Shown here one piece after another: positions 21,319 to 32,620 of a stretch of DNA of 64,000 nucleotides. The notes beneath the pieces were generated by a model. The model saw nothing but the letters and a program-made list of their open reading frames with translations, was not told where the DNA came from and ran no database searches. Origin of the DNA: Aristolochia californica (lineage: Eukaryota; Streptophyta; Magnoliopsida; Piperales; Aristolochiaceae); assembly GCA_029961685.1 (NCBI GenBank), contig JARWKL010000008.1:38450144-38514143 (forward strand), in the 5' to 3' direction. Positions within the stretch are counted from its first letter, which is position 1. Every line of letters begins with the position of its first letter. A program made the position numbers and the translations under genes.

Positions 21319-21894
21319 AATGAATATAAAGAATTTGGTGATAAGCTTAGTACCATTTAACTGCACATTATTGTAGATGAGTCTAAGACTTTGCAATGAA
21401 GCATATTAATGTATAACAGTCAATTTAATAAACCTAATAGTAAAGAGTAAATTTCTCTATCAATAGCATTTATTCCATTGACAAGCAGTAACATCGGATG
21501 TTGAGGAACCCTAAAGGGCTGAATGATCGGTCTTTTTTGAGGTTTGAGGTAAATAAGAGCAATCATCAATCAACTAAAGAGGCAATTATCGATAACAATT
21601 AGGATAAAAAGTATTTTCATAAAAAAAAAGTATGCTAACGAATTGACTTACAAACTAACAAGCCTAGATCGTAAAATCTTGAGCTTAGCTTTTTATACTT
21701 GATAAGCCTTATTCCAAGTTTGAGCACGAGTGGAGCTCAAGCGGCTTGTGAATCGGTTTGGCTCAATACCGACTCTACTTTAGTTTTACTTCTAACTTTA
21801 ATATGTGAAAAGAACTTATGATCCCACAAATTATTTTAGAGTTGTGTATGGATCAACACTTGATTAGATGCCATTTCATAGAAAAATACAAATA

Positions 21895-22020
21895 AAAATT
21901 GGATTGAGCTTAGATGATTTCGTCGATGATATCCAAACATTAGAGAAAGAAGCACGAAACTGCTACTTAGAAGACATCTCGCTGAGCAGCAAAGTGAGTT
22001 TCTGAAAATGTCGAAGAAGA
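21895..22020 (+). pseudogene. DUF247 gene relic
   Basis: One plus-strand stretch reads LDDFVDDIQTLEKEARNCYL then EDISLSSK before a stop near 22002. This matches the DUF247 segment around LDEILNSVQELKKSARRCYSEDI in the intact gene at 10115-11536. Upstream (HFIEKYK) and downstream pieces are too decayed to be sure. It is probably the remains of a second DUF247 gene; chance similarity of this length is unlikely but not excluded. Confidence 0.55.
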
Positions 22021-22559
22021 TATGAAAGTAAACAAAGAGAAGAAGAAGAGCACACACTTTTCTTCCTTGTATTTATTTGACTGGGTAACTACCAAGCATC
22101 AACATCGAAATTAAAGGAAAAGCGTGCGCATAGGATGCTTTAGATTGTGCTTGAAGGAACTTGGAAGGTTGAGTAAATATATGTAGTAGATGAAAATGCA
22201 CTGATTTGTGGCCTATAAATGATTAATTTGCATCATATCTTAAACATTTTTGAAGAAAATTATTCTTTTAAATGAAAGAGATTAGTTAGAATCTTAAAGA
22301 TTAAATCAAGGATTATTTGCAGAATCAGGCATCTTTTGTGCAAGGTGGCAATTTATGTAGATTTGAATGTCTATAATGTCTCTTCAGTCTTATTCCATAT
22401 TATTTTTTTAATTCCTATTTTACTAGTTGTTTTGTTTTAGAGCTTTGTTTACAATTGGACATGTAATAACATTCTTTTCCTGTATGTGCATTAATCTATT
22501 CACCACATGTCTCTAATTTAGTGGAATAGATATGGATAAATATAATTTCACAAAAGTCA

Positions 22560-22583
22560 AAAACCCTAAACCCTAAACCCTGT
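22560..22583 (-). repeat. interstitial plant telomere-type repeat
   Basis: Three consecutive CCCTAAA units (written AACCCTAAACCCTAAACCCT), the plant telomere heptamer, in otherwise AT-rich DNA. It is too short to be a former chromosome end and more likely arose at a break repair. Confidence 0.75.
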
Positions 22584-22789
22584 CCAATAGATGAGAGACG
22601 AAAAATAAACTATAAATCAATGTTTTATATATTTTATTTATTTATTGTAATTATATATTTTAAAAATATTAATTGATGACGTGATAGTAATTTCTTAATT
22701 ACTAAAGAGTTAAAATTTTTAAATATTTTCCCAAGATAGACTAAAATATATGATATTTAAAAATATAAAAATAATAAAATAGATCGGCG

Positions 22790-23637
22790 GACTCTAAAAT
22801 ATTTCTTATATGTTGATGACATTATTCTCATCGGGAAAACCCTCGCTTCTTCAAACTTTTGAAACAACACTAAGTGATATTTCAACTTCGTAGAAGGCCC
22901 GCCAATATTTTTCTTTATCAAGCTCAATACTTAAAAGATATTTTAACTCAAGTAGGGATGAAATCATGCGCACATGTGACAACTCCTCTTGCCACTAACA
23001 CAAAACTTGATTTTCAAAGTTTCCCTTACTCTTACCTTACTCACTATTGAAGTCTTATAGGAGCCCTTCAATATTTAACATTAACACAATCTAATATATT
23101 TTACTCCATCAATCTTGTAGCCCAATTTATGCATTCCCCCACTACTTTCCACTTTAGACTAGCTAAAAAAATTCTTCAATATCTTAAAGGTACCATAGAC
23201 TATGGGTTAGTCTTTTCAAAACCCTCATCACTAGATATCCTTGCCTTTTCTGATGTAGATTGAGGTAATTGCCCACTAACCACCACCCAACCTTGTCTCT
23301 TGGTTTGCAAAGAAATAACCCACAGTATCTCGCTCCACTACTGAAGCCGAATACAGAGCCATGTCTTCTACATGTGCTGAATCACTTGGCATTAGTATCA
23401 TCTAAAAGATGTGCACATTTACTCAACTTGACCTCCAACTCTTCTATGGGACAATTTATGTGTTACTTACTTTGCCACAACCATATTTTTCTCTGTTGCA
23501 GTAAACATATTAGCATAGACTATCATTTTGTTCACGAGAAAGTAAGAATGAGATGTCTTCAAGTTCATCATATTCCCTCAGTCAACCAACTTGTCGACAT
23601 TTTTACCAAACCTCTCTCTTCCAACTGGCTTTGACAA
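22790..23637 (+). pseudogene. copia reverse transcriptase/RNase H remnant
   Basis: Decayed plus-strand remnant beginning at the RT catalytic motif LYVDDIILIGK (about 22806) and ending with the RNase H motif STTEAEYRAMSSTCAE (about 23330-23380) and QLVDIFTKPL (about 23590-23620). Many stops and indels. It runs straight into a TGTTGGATT LTR start. Confidence 0.75.
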
Positions 23638-24220
23638 TGTTGGATTTAGAATCCCATTACAAAGTCCTCAACTAAGGTGGTGAGAGAGGAGAGAAAGAAG
23701 AAGAGAAGAAGAAATGAGAGGAAGAAGGGAGAAGGGAGAAAGAAGAAGAGGAGAAGAAATGAGAGGAAGAAGGAAGAAGGGAGAAAGAAGAAGAGGAGAA
23801 GAAATGAGTGGAAGAAGGAAGAAGGGAGAAAAAAGAGAGAGAAACGACTAAAGAGATGAAGAGAGAGAGAAAAGTCTAAGGATGAATTTGATAGGGAAGA
23901 AGGGAGACTTAATGATTTACCCTATGCCTTAAGCCTCTATTTATCGTTCATGAAGGAACTTTGAAATGACTACAATGCCCTTAGGGCTAAAAGCTCTAAA
24001 AAATAAAGAAGACAAGCAAACATACATCATTGTCTTTATTTACACCCTTGTCCCATCCTTATAAGAAGACCATTAAATTACTCCCTCTGGTACCTTATAA
24101 GAAGCTTTCTGTAACTCTTGTTTGACTCATTTTTTATTTCTGCCTACTAATGGGCACGACTCCTTCATAGAGAGTCGACTCCTTTTCCAAAAACTGGCAT
24201 AAATGTCTTTGTTTTTTACA
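23638..24220 (+). repeat. probable 3' LTR of the copia remnant
   Basis: Starts TGTTGGATTTAG right after the RNase H remnant and may end TTTTTTACA at 24220, where the inverted neprosin block begins. TG...CA ends and position support an LTR, but no second copy is seen in the window. It contains a 45-base tandem repeat. Confidence 0.5.
23707..23845 (+). repeat. 45-bp GA-rich minisatellite, about three units
   Basis: The unit AGAAGAAATGAGAGGAAGAA... repeats at 45-base spacing three times with few changes (translated as repeated KKRRRNERKKEEGR). The open frame across it is a composition artefact rather than a gene. Confidence 0.8.
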
Positions 24221-24675
24221 AAAATATTTTTACTCATAGACCAAGTTTAAGTATCTTGGTTATTATCATCAAAATTAGGATACTTAGAGGAGACTTTAGG
24301 CTTAATTCCAATACCCTCTTGCCTTCTTCTAGGGAAGGAGAGCGGTAGTGTTTTGCCCCCTTTCATGAGACATATATTTTTTTATTTTTTTGGATTATGA
24401 CATCACAATGACTTTAGATGGATCAGTAGGCCGCCAAACCTAAGAGTTGAAGAAAAACTCCTCATTCAAATTAAACCCAAATATCTTTATGTTTCCATTG
24501 CCATGTCAACTTCAATAATAAATATAGTATCAAATAAATGCATGATTTCACAAAATTGGACATAGTTTGGCACCTGGCTCTATTAGTTGCAGAAGGCATG
24601 CTGTAGAAACTATCCAAATAGAAAAAATTTCAAAGAGTAGAGACTTGATATAGAGAAACATCATATTAGGTACCA
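24221..24675 (-). repeat. left arm of an inverted repeat around neprosin relic D
   Basis: The sequence from TACTCATAGACCAAGTTTAAG to about AGAGAAACATCATATTAGGTACC is the reverse complement of 27145-27600, about 85-90% by eye, with small gaps. The arms enclose about 2.5 kb holding the minus-strand neprosin relic. The arm ends in the neprosin 3'-flank sequence also seen at 2090-2110. Confidence 0.75.
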
Positions 24676-24970
24676 TGAAGCTAGTGTTAGAAATTAAATG
24701 CTCTAATTCCAAACTAACGAGAGTAATAATAATAATCGTAAAATGCCCTTAATGAAATAATAGTCATATCATAGACCTTTTGGGGGCTCCCCGCCCCCCC
24801 TTCCAACCCCTACGACAACCTTACCGCAAAGGTAGATCCGCGTACTGATTCAGTGTAAGGCGTTGATTAGGCTCCATAACTTAACAACTAGTGCACAACA
24901 ACCATGAGGCTTATTAGAGATCACTACTACTACTACTACTAGTAGATGACACTAGTAGATGATTAGGGCT

Positions 24971-26213
24971 TCAAAACGTGCCCCCATGTCCTCCAAAATA
25001 GAAGTGTTGGCCAATCGTGGCAACATCGGCCGCGTTGTTTCCTAATTTATAACATTGTGGTGTTGGTATAATTGGAATAAAATTACTTGGGGCTTTTACG
25101 AACTGCATGCTACTATCTATCACCTTCATATTACTCATATGCTACTTATGTTCCAAAGGGGAAACTACCACTCCCCTTTGGAACATAAGTTGTGTGAGGG
25201 AAAACAAAAGAAGCTGTTTCTCCTCCCCAAGTGATCCTGTTTGAATCTTTAGCTAGAGAGTTGAAGAGAATATTTGGTCAGTACCCCACTGGTACATAAC
25301 CATTACTGTCTTCATACCCGAGTCATCAATCTCCAGAGGTGTCATTCTTATACACGGAAACGGTGATTTCCTCTTGAGTTCCATAGTATGTAGAGACCTT
25401 AGGCAATATCATTCCAGGAGTTATTTTTGGGTCTACTTTGGAGGAACCCACACCTAGTGTTATAGCAGCTTCCGGGTCCGTAATCATTCGCCTGTCACAC
25501 CATAGAGACATTAGTTGATGGTAACAGTGAATGATCTTTACTGAAAGATCAATGGAAGCTTTTTTAGGACTTATTGTAAAGAAAAAGAAGAGGTGAGTAA
25601 AGATAATCCTCTCCTATATGATAGAAGCAGCTAAATTTCCACGAACTAATCGAGTAGATTAGCACAATTGTTACTTACATGCCATCCGACTTCAACAGTG
25701 TTAAGTACAGGACCACGATTGGCAACCTGTAACTGGGCGAGACTGAATACTTCATAGTTTTGGGTATTAATCACTTGCTTCCATACGTTTATTGTCACTT
25801 GAGTTCCATAGTAGGGGCCACCTTGTTTTCTCTTGGCTGGAGAGTGGAAAAAAGTGATAGAAAAACTTGTACCTGCACCGTGTGGTTTCTGAGTAAAGGA
25901 TGATCCAGAGATGGTTGCTTGTTTATATCAACACAATCGAAAACATCTCCAGCCTTGGTCTATTTCCACATAATGAAATTGAATGCATTAACCTTCAGAA
26001 AAAGTAACTAAACAATTGAAAGCTATAATAGATAGCGTGCATTTAAAAATTTCACCATGATCGTCGTCACCGGGGCTTGTTCACAGACGCAAGGTATTTC
26101 TTCATCTGCACATACTATTCCACAGATACATCAAAAACCTCACGGAAGCCGTGGAAAACGAAAGCCAAAATGAGCAGCAACGTGAATAAACTAATATTCA
26201 GCAGACGAGCCGT
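24971..26213 (-). pseudogene. neprosin gene relic, copy D
   Basis: Minus-strand copy with exon 1 (26213 to about 26056), exon 2 (about 25960-25872, DVFDCVDINKQPSLDHPLL), most of exon 4 (about 25845-25680, PYYGTQVTINVWKQVINT) and exon 6 (25491-24971). Exon 3 is absent and exon 5 is reduced to a few bases. The start codon reads ACG, one C is missing from the run encoding NKPP (frameshift), and exon 6 carries a hairpin replacement at 25144-25190. The gene is dead. Its upstream region to about 26840 resembles 58865-59500. Confidence 0.85.
25144..25190. repeat. 18-bp perfect hairpin inside neprosin relic exon 6
   Basis: ACTTATGTTCCAAAGGGG (25144-25161) and its exact reverse complement (25173-25190) are separated by 11 bases. 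The intact copies have unrelated sequence in place of one arm, so the second arm was copied from the first. Confidence 0.85.
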
Positions 26214-27029
26214 GGCGACGGAGTCTCTGCTCCTTCCTAGAAGTATGAGAGAATCGGGCATCATTAGCACCATTAGACAGAGTATTGATTTGGTAGCAAA
26301 ACAATTACGAAGAAACTTTTCGTCTTTCTTCAAAACACGAACAAAACATCAAAATAAAATGACATATTACCTAGTGCTGCTTGTTGACTCTTTTTGCGTA
26401 TACAGATTACCAGCATTGGTTGGTAACAAACATTAGTATTCGGCATCGGCCATGGATATGACAGAATGTACCAAAATGCAAAAATACCAGTCACGGGACA
26501 AATCTCTCATTCAAAGGTGGTCACTGGTTTTATAAAAAAAACAAGTGATGTTTTAACATAATTATATGAATAAAACAGTTCTTTATGACAAAATCAAACA
26601 GTAGTGAGTCAGGGATCATTGTCATTATATACTTCGGAAAATAGTTTTCGTTAAACTGAGTGAGAAAACATCAGACAGATTTTATGAAGATCCAAAGTCC
26701 CAACTCGAATATTAACTTTACACCTCTTGGGTTTGCTTTCAACCATGTCACTTCACACCTCTTGGGTTTGCTTTCAACCATGTCAATTCAGTTTGGTGCA
26801 TGCAATGAATGCAAATAGATTCTATTGGATGAGATTAATAATTGAGGGTTTTGGAAGACTTTGTTTGTTGGGGTGTCATGTCTTGTAAATAAGGAGAACT
26901 TATATAGAGATGTCACTAAATTATAATTATGCAAGCTGGTGTATGTCCTCTTATATTTTTTTTCTTTTGAAGTATGTAGCCCTAAGGGAATTATAGTCAT
27001 TGTAAACACCTTCCTACGACTATAAATAC

Positions 27030-27600
27030 AGTGTCATCTAGTAGTAGTAGTAATAGTAGCAGTAGTAATCTTGGTGTTATGCACTAGCCTCATGGTTATA
27101 ATTTGTCGAAAGTTTATATTAAAAGAAATGGGTACTTACTTTTTGGTACCTAATATGATGTTTCTCTATAACGAGTTTCTACTCTTTAAAAAAATTTGTA
27201 TTTGGATAGGTCCTACATTATGCCTTCTTCAACTTGTCAAGTGCCAAACTAAGTCCAATTCTATGAAATAGTGGCAATGGAAACAGAAAGATATTTGGGC
27301 TTTATTCAAATAAGTTCTTGAGTTTTTCTTCAACTCTCATGTACAGGTCCAAATGAACCCAATTTAACCAAGTTTGGCTGCCTACTCACCCATCTAAAGT
27401 CATTGTGATGTCATAATCCATAAAAAAAGACTATGTCTCACAAAAGGGGCAACACACTACCCCTCTCCTTCCCTAGAAGAAGGCAAGAGGGTATTGAAAT
27501 TGAGGCTCAAGACTCCTCCAAGTATCCTAATTTTGATGATAATAACCAAGATACTTAAACTTGGTCTATGAGTGAAAATATATTTGTCGAAAGCTGAGAT
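27030..27600 (+). repeat. neprosin 3'-flank copy and right arm of the inverted repeat
   Basis: 27030-27160 is plus-strand neprosin 3' flank (TAGTAGTAGT microsatellite, TTTGTCGAAAGTTTATATT, AAATGGGTACTTACT). From 27145 it continues as the inverted partner of 24221-24675, ending near GGTCTATGAGTGAAAATAT. No gene. Confidence 0.7.
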
Positions 27601-28249
27601 GAGCAGCACAACCACTAAAATAATTCTGCATTAGGTTTCCCCTCCATAAAATATAAATACTATATAATATAACTTTAATTTTACTGAATACTAATATTAA
27701 AATAAGATATTAATCTTTACAAGCTTTTCATTAAATTATTTATTTTAAAATAATCGATATAAGTAGAGACCCCTACTTGTCTCAGGGGGGGGGGGGGGGG
27801 TGTGGTGGGGGGTGGGGGTTGGACTCGTTGGGACGCAAGTTTCTGCTTCTCGTGACTCTTTGCTTCCTCCCAAATTTTTTTCTTCCTCTCGCTCCCGCTT
27901 TCTTCTCCCACTCAGCACTGTCTCCTTCTCCCTTCACATTCGGCCTCCCATCGTGCTACAACCTCTCGCTCTCGGCGAAATTTTCTCTCTCCTCTCCCTC
28001 TTGCTCTCGGCCCACAACAGCGCTGCTCTCCCTCTCCGACCTTCCTCCCCTCTCACCTCTACTTCTCTTTTGCTCCCTTCTCTCATTTCTCACTCTCTTT
28101 TCCACTAAAAATCCTCCCGATTTTCTTCGATTTCCCCTATTTTGGTTTTGATTTCCTTCAATTTCCCCCATTTTGGCGTCAATTTCTTCAATTCTACTTC
28201 GGTTTCCCTTAATTTCCCCATTGGGCTTCAGTTTTCCCCAAATTTCATA

Positions 28250-28740
28250 AGGTAACCCTAAACCCTAAATTTTTTTATTAACTTCCTGTTGTATTTGATT
28301 TAATTTTAATTTCTATATGCGATATCTGTATTGATTGTTTAATTACTACATAATTTTGGGATTTAGGGTTAGGGTTTATGGTATTTAGGGTTTAATTTTG
28401 TCTTTATAGGGTATAATTTTGGGTTTAGGGTATGGTTAAGGGTATTTAGGTTTTTGGGTTAATGGTTTATGGTAATTTTTTTTAGGGTTCTCAGTCTTAA
28501 GGTAGGGTTAATAGAAATTAGGGTTCAGAGCTTTAGAGTGTGGGGTTTTCGAGAGGTTAGGGTTTAGGGTTTGGGGCTTAAGGTTTTTAGGGTTGAGGGT
28601 ATTGGTTTAGTATGGTTTACTTTCTGGAATGAGGGTTAGGATTAATTAAAATTAGGGTTTAGGGTTTAGGGTTTTGAAGGGGCTAGGGTTTAGTATGGTG
28701 TATTTTCTTGGACTAGGGTTTGGGTATTTTGGGTAATGGA
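28250..28740 (+). repeat. degenerate TTTAGGG-rich stretch inside the Harbinger-like element
   Basis: About twenty scattered GGGTTTAGGG / TTAGGGTT words over about 490 bases, G-rich on the plus strand, not in tight tandem. A shorter form occurs at 57170-57235 in the related element, so it belongs to the element and is not a telomere insertion. Confidence 0.7.
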
Positions 28741-29157
28741 GGGTGGGTTGAGTCCAATTCAAACTAGGCTGAGTTGCCTATAAGGGTGTCCATTAGCCAA
28801 CGAAACACGACTCCCGTTACTGATGAGGTATGGTTCGTAGTGGCCGCAAAGTCATATGGGGCTCTACCAGGGGGTCTTCAGTGACTTGATGAGTGTGTTT
28901 TTGCATTGTTTTGGTTATCTGCAATGGAATTAGTTTGATTAATTTTTAAATGTTATAGAATGTTGTTGAATAATTTTGAAGTACTATGGAATGATCTTTC
29001 CATGTGACGAGGAGATTCGGGTGTTATAAATATCCACCATGTGATATATTTTTATCTATGATTTTTATGTTTCCATGTGTCCCTAGTTACTAGGACAAGT
29101 TAAGGTTGTTTGATTTTTTTTTTTTTTCATGAGGACTATCTCAGATTTAGATTATAT

Positions 29158-30089
29158 ATGGCTGGAAGAAGACAAAAAAATGATCGATCATATGACATTT
29201 GGACCTTCGAAGAAGACAGAAAAATACTCGATCTCTTAGTTGAGCAGGTCAATATGGGGAACAAGTTGCCCAATGGGGTTTGGAAGGATGACGTGTATAT
29301 GGACTATGTCAATACGCAGTCAATAAAAAAAACTTGTGAGTAGCTCAAGAATCGAACAAAATCATGGAAGAAAACTTACCAAACAGTAACGAACTGTCTC
29401 AACACTAGTGGGTTTGACTGGGATGCAACTATACAACGAGTTACTGCTTGTCATTATATATGGCAAGACTATATCAAGGTCAGTAAATAATGTTTTACAA
29501 CAACATATTTTGTATTTTTTTGCATTACTAGAACTTTATTCCAAGACATCTAAAAGATATTTTTTTCTTGTAGGAGCATAGAGAAGTTGAGAAGTATAGA
29601 CGTGAAGGGTGCCCACTTTAAGACAAATTGGCTTTGGTAGCGGGAAACTCAATAGCCATGGGGACAACAAGTCAAACTTGCATAGATCTGGGCGATGATC
29701 TCCTCCGTGAGCTAGAACGGGCACTAATGGACGAGCTCAAGGATGTCGATGTAGGTAAGGATACTCCATCGCCATTCCTTAGCAGGAATGAGTCGCCACC
29801 TGAGAAGTCTCGAAGAGGTAATCCGTCACCTTCAACTCGTCATAGAAAGAGAATTGAAATGTCCACTGATGACACTAGCAGATTCATTGATGCAATGAAG
29901 GATATCATTGAGGCATTTAGAGATGTCATCAAGTCTAAAGATGTGAATACCAACAGTGATTGGTACGAAGCTCTCTTGGAAATCTCAAACCTGTCGATAG
30001 AGTTGAAGTATCGCATGCTTGAATGGTTGGAGATGCCAAATAAGAAGGTCATGTTTATGAAGATGATTGTGGAAGACCAACTCAAGTGA
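29158..30089 (+). pseudogene. Myb/SANT-like DNA-binding protein of a Harbinger-like element
   Basis: From the ATG at 29158 the frame gives MAGRRQKNDRSYDIWTFEED, RKILDLLVEQVNMGNKLPNG and later LKNRTKSWKKTYQTV, TSGFDWDATIQRVTA, a Myb_DNA-bind_3 (SANT-like) domain. An intron from about 29484 to 29573 (TTTCTTGTAG acceptor) leads to EHREVEKYRREGCPL and an acidic C-terminal part ending at 30089 (MKMIVEDQLK). Stops interrupt it at 29341 (Q codon to TAG) and near 29619 (Tyr to TAA). In autonomous elements this protein helps the transposase enter the nucleus and bind DNA. Two point mutations separate it from an open frame. Confidence 0.7.
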
Positions 30090-30389
30090 CTTAAATTTTG
30101 TTATCGTTAATTGTAGTAAGGATTTTTAAGTGCACTATAGTGGATGAGTATGGATGTGGACAATATGGGTGTGAATAGATATGATTGTGTAGGATTGTGA
30201 TTCAAGGTAGGAGAGTGGGAATGTGGATGAAAATGGATGTGTGAATGGATATGGTTGTGTAGAGGTGTGATTGAAAATAGGTTATGATTGAAGATAGGGG
30301 TGCGTTTGTGTTTATGACTTTTAGGAAGAAACATAAACTATTTTTGTAGTTGTAATTGTGATTGTGGCGATTGTATTTGTAGGTTTCCA

Positions 30390-30720
30390 TGGATATTATG
30401 ACATACGACGAAAAGATTGCAATTATGTTTGCATTCACAAGTATTTTGTTCGCCATTGGAAGATACTATCTCTGCCATTGCAATAGACATATACCCTGTT
30501 CTTGTGGGATTGGTGGTCCATTGTATATGAAAAAGACACTAGACAAATCTCTTGTTAAATTTCAAAAATTTTACTAGAAGAATTATTCAACCAAAGGAAC
30601 TCATATTTGAGGAATACTATTGAGCGAATTTTTGGTGTTTTAAAAGCTTGATTTCAAATGTTTAAAGGCGCTCAGTTTCTTATAAGATCCAGATAAAAAT
30701 TATAATTGCTTGTTGCATAT
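30390..30720 (+). pseudogene. Harbinger-type transposase remnant
   Basis: An N-terminal piece (MDIMTYDEKIAIMFAFTSIL) is followed closely by a C-terminal piece in another frame, ELFNQRNSYLRNTIERIFGVLKA then FQMFKGAQF, which matches the R-x-x-I-E-R-x-F-G-V-L-K-x-R-F signature of DDE_Tnp_4 nucleases. The DDE core between them is mostly missing, and stops occur in the C-terminal piece. Confidence 0.65.
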
Positions 30721-31129
30721 TACATAATTATATACGTAGAGAGGATTACAATGATATGTTTGAAACGAAAGATGATGATTCGAGAGATGGGTTTGGTGTA
30801 GGAGGTGATGAGGTCGAATTAGGTGTAAATAGTGATGAAGATAGCGACGATAACGATAGTCTTATGGATGAATACAACCAATCAACAAATATTTGGAGGC
30901 AATGTGTATTACAATCCATATGAGCCGCACAATACCAAGATGCCTTAGCGAGTCGCATGTAGAATGATTATTGATTGTTGTATCTTGTCGTTCACATATA
31001 CTAAACTAGTGACTTGATGATTATAATATTAAAGGCACAAACTCGTTGTTATCTTCCAAGGCATAAACGTTTGCTTTTATGCTGCAAATTATGGACTATT
31101 ACGAGTAAACCGGTTCATTATCAAACATA

Positions 31130-31800
31130 TTTTTTAATTTTTAATTTTATATATGTTATTAATAATCTATCAATAAAATAATATATCTATTTATTTATTA
31201 TATTCATTAATTTTATTACTATATTAAATTATATATTTACGACTAGTAATTAAAATATTGTTAAAGTAAGCATTTGATCAATTATTGTGGTTTAATTATC
31301 CTATTTTTATAATTAATCAAACTAATCATTTTTAATTTTGTGGAAATATATTATTAATTAATACTACGTAAAAATCCATGTTGTGTTATTAATAAAATAA
31401 TATTTTTATTTATTCATTATATTCATTTTTTATTACTGTATTAAATTGGTAATTTGTTAGTGGTAATTAAATTATTATTAAAGTAAGTATTTGATCAATT
31501 ATTTTGATTTAATTATCCCATTTTATAATTAATTAAACCAATGGTTTTAAATTTACTGGAAATATATTATTACTTAATAATACATAAAAATATATCATGT
31601 TTTATTGATAAAATAATATATATTATTATTATATTCATTTTTATTACTCTATTAAATTAGTGATTTAAGAGTGGTAATTAAAATATTATTAAAGTTAGCA
31701 TTTGATCAATTACTTTTGTTTAATTATTCTTTTTTATATTAAAAAATATCTTATGTTATTAATAAATAAATAATTTTATTTATTATATGCATTTTGTTAT
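31130..31800. repeat. AT-rich tandem repeat, about 215-bp unit, three copies
   Basis: The phrase AAGTAAGCATTTGATCAATT and its surroundings recur at 31264, 31481 and 31692 (spacing 217 and 211 bases), each followed by TTTAATTATYCYWTTTT and preceded by a TATTAAATT...GTAATTAAA stretch. No coding content. Confidence 0.7.
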
Positions 31801-32219
31801 TTTTACTTTTTATTTATTTATTTATTATAATTAATCAGTGGACAATTAATTGTCACATGTAATTATTGTATTAATGTACAATAAATTGCAATCATTAATT
31901 AATATATTGTATTATTTAATTAAATAGTATATTAATATATTTTAATTCTACATTAAATTGCTTATTAGTGTAGTAACCATGTTTGTTTTGGTTAATTATA
32001 TATTTGGGTATATATGTTCTTTTTAAGTATATTATAACAAGTTACTTATTTTCTTGTTTTGGTTATATTTTTCATTTTTGGACACTAACATTGAAAATTA
32101 TTTTCCATTACACTTGAACTCGTCCTCACTAACACCAACTTTCACTTGAACTTAAATTAGATCATTCACTTGAATTTGAATTTGAACTTAAAATTGAACC
32201 AAAGGTGCACTAACCCCCT

Positions 32220-32620
32220 ATATATGGGACCGGTCCACTTATGACATTCATGACTAGACAATTCAACCTACAAGGGACAAATAACCTCTAAGTGAGCCCT
32301 ATGACAACAAATGTGAAAATGAAAGCAATGAAAGGGAACCCTAATTTGCTACACCTCACCAAAACTACCTAATCCTCATCTTGGTTGCCACGTGTACTGT
32401 GATTGTCCTACGTTAGCAAAGATGTTTACCCACATGTAGATTGCCATATGGCTTGGATTGAGGCAGAAGAAATTTGGAAGAATCTGGAGAGAGATCGCAA
32501 AGGCGTTTGGTGGGTAGATAATAAGGAGAGATGATTATCTAAAATTAATTAAGGATAAGAATAATGCTAAGCGATGATGGATTAATTTATGTGAAGATGA
32601 ATTTTTCATATTTTAGGCTT
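32220..32620 (-). repeat. inverted copy of the neprosin-PIP1 intergenic segment
   Basis: The reverse complement matches 47225-47620 and, for its right half, 2450-2720 and 61690-61960. It includes CCACGTGTACTGTGATTGTCC and the CATCATCGCTTAGCATTATTCTTAT-type stretch. No gene. It lies directly outside the Harbinger-like element. Confidence 0.75.

Larger units (their letters stand above)
27785..32218 (+). mobile_element. PIF/Harbinger-like DNA transposon, decayed
   Basis: Two coding parts typical of plant PIF/Harbinger elements are present: a Myb/SANT-like protein (29158-30089) and a transposase remnant (30390-30720). The element starts in a run of 16 G (27785-27800) followed by GGGGGTTGG, and the other end reads ACTAACCCCC (32209-32218), so the termini could pair as GGGGGTTRG. 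Its 5' leader (TTCGATTTCCCC..., TTTTGGCGTCAATTTCTTC, TTTTCCCCAAATTTCA, then TTTAGGG-rich DNA) and its 3' GGACACTAACA stretch are shared with 56625-58555. No clear target duplication, so the exact ends are uncertain. Confidence 0.65.

Noticed and set aside
23677..23859. 60-codon Lys/Arg/Glu frame
   Set aside because: Translation of a 45-base minisatellite; no start context or similarity.
27777..28151. Long overlapping frames in the CT-rich transposon leader
   Set aside because: Pyrimidine-rich DNA opens several frames at once (Ser/Leu/Pro); the sister element does not preserve them.
28250..28740. TTTAGGG-rich stretch considered as an internal telomere tract
   Set aside because: The words are scattered and the same tract occurs in the related element at 57.2 kb, so it belongs to the transposon family.
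31000..32050. AT-rich repeat array considered as centromeric or satellite DNA
   Set aside because: Only three imperfect units inside a transposon; nothing indicates a satellite array.
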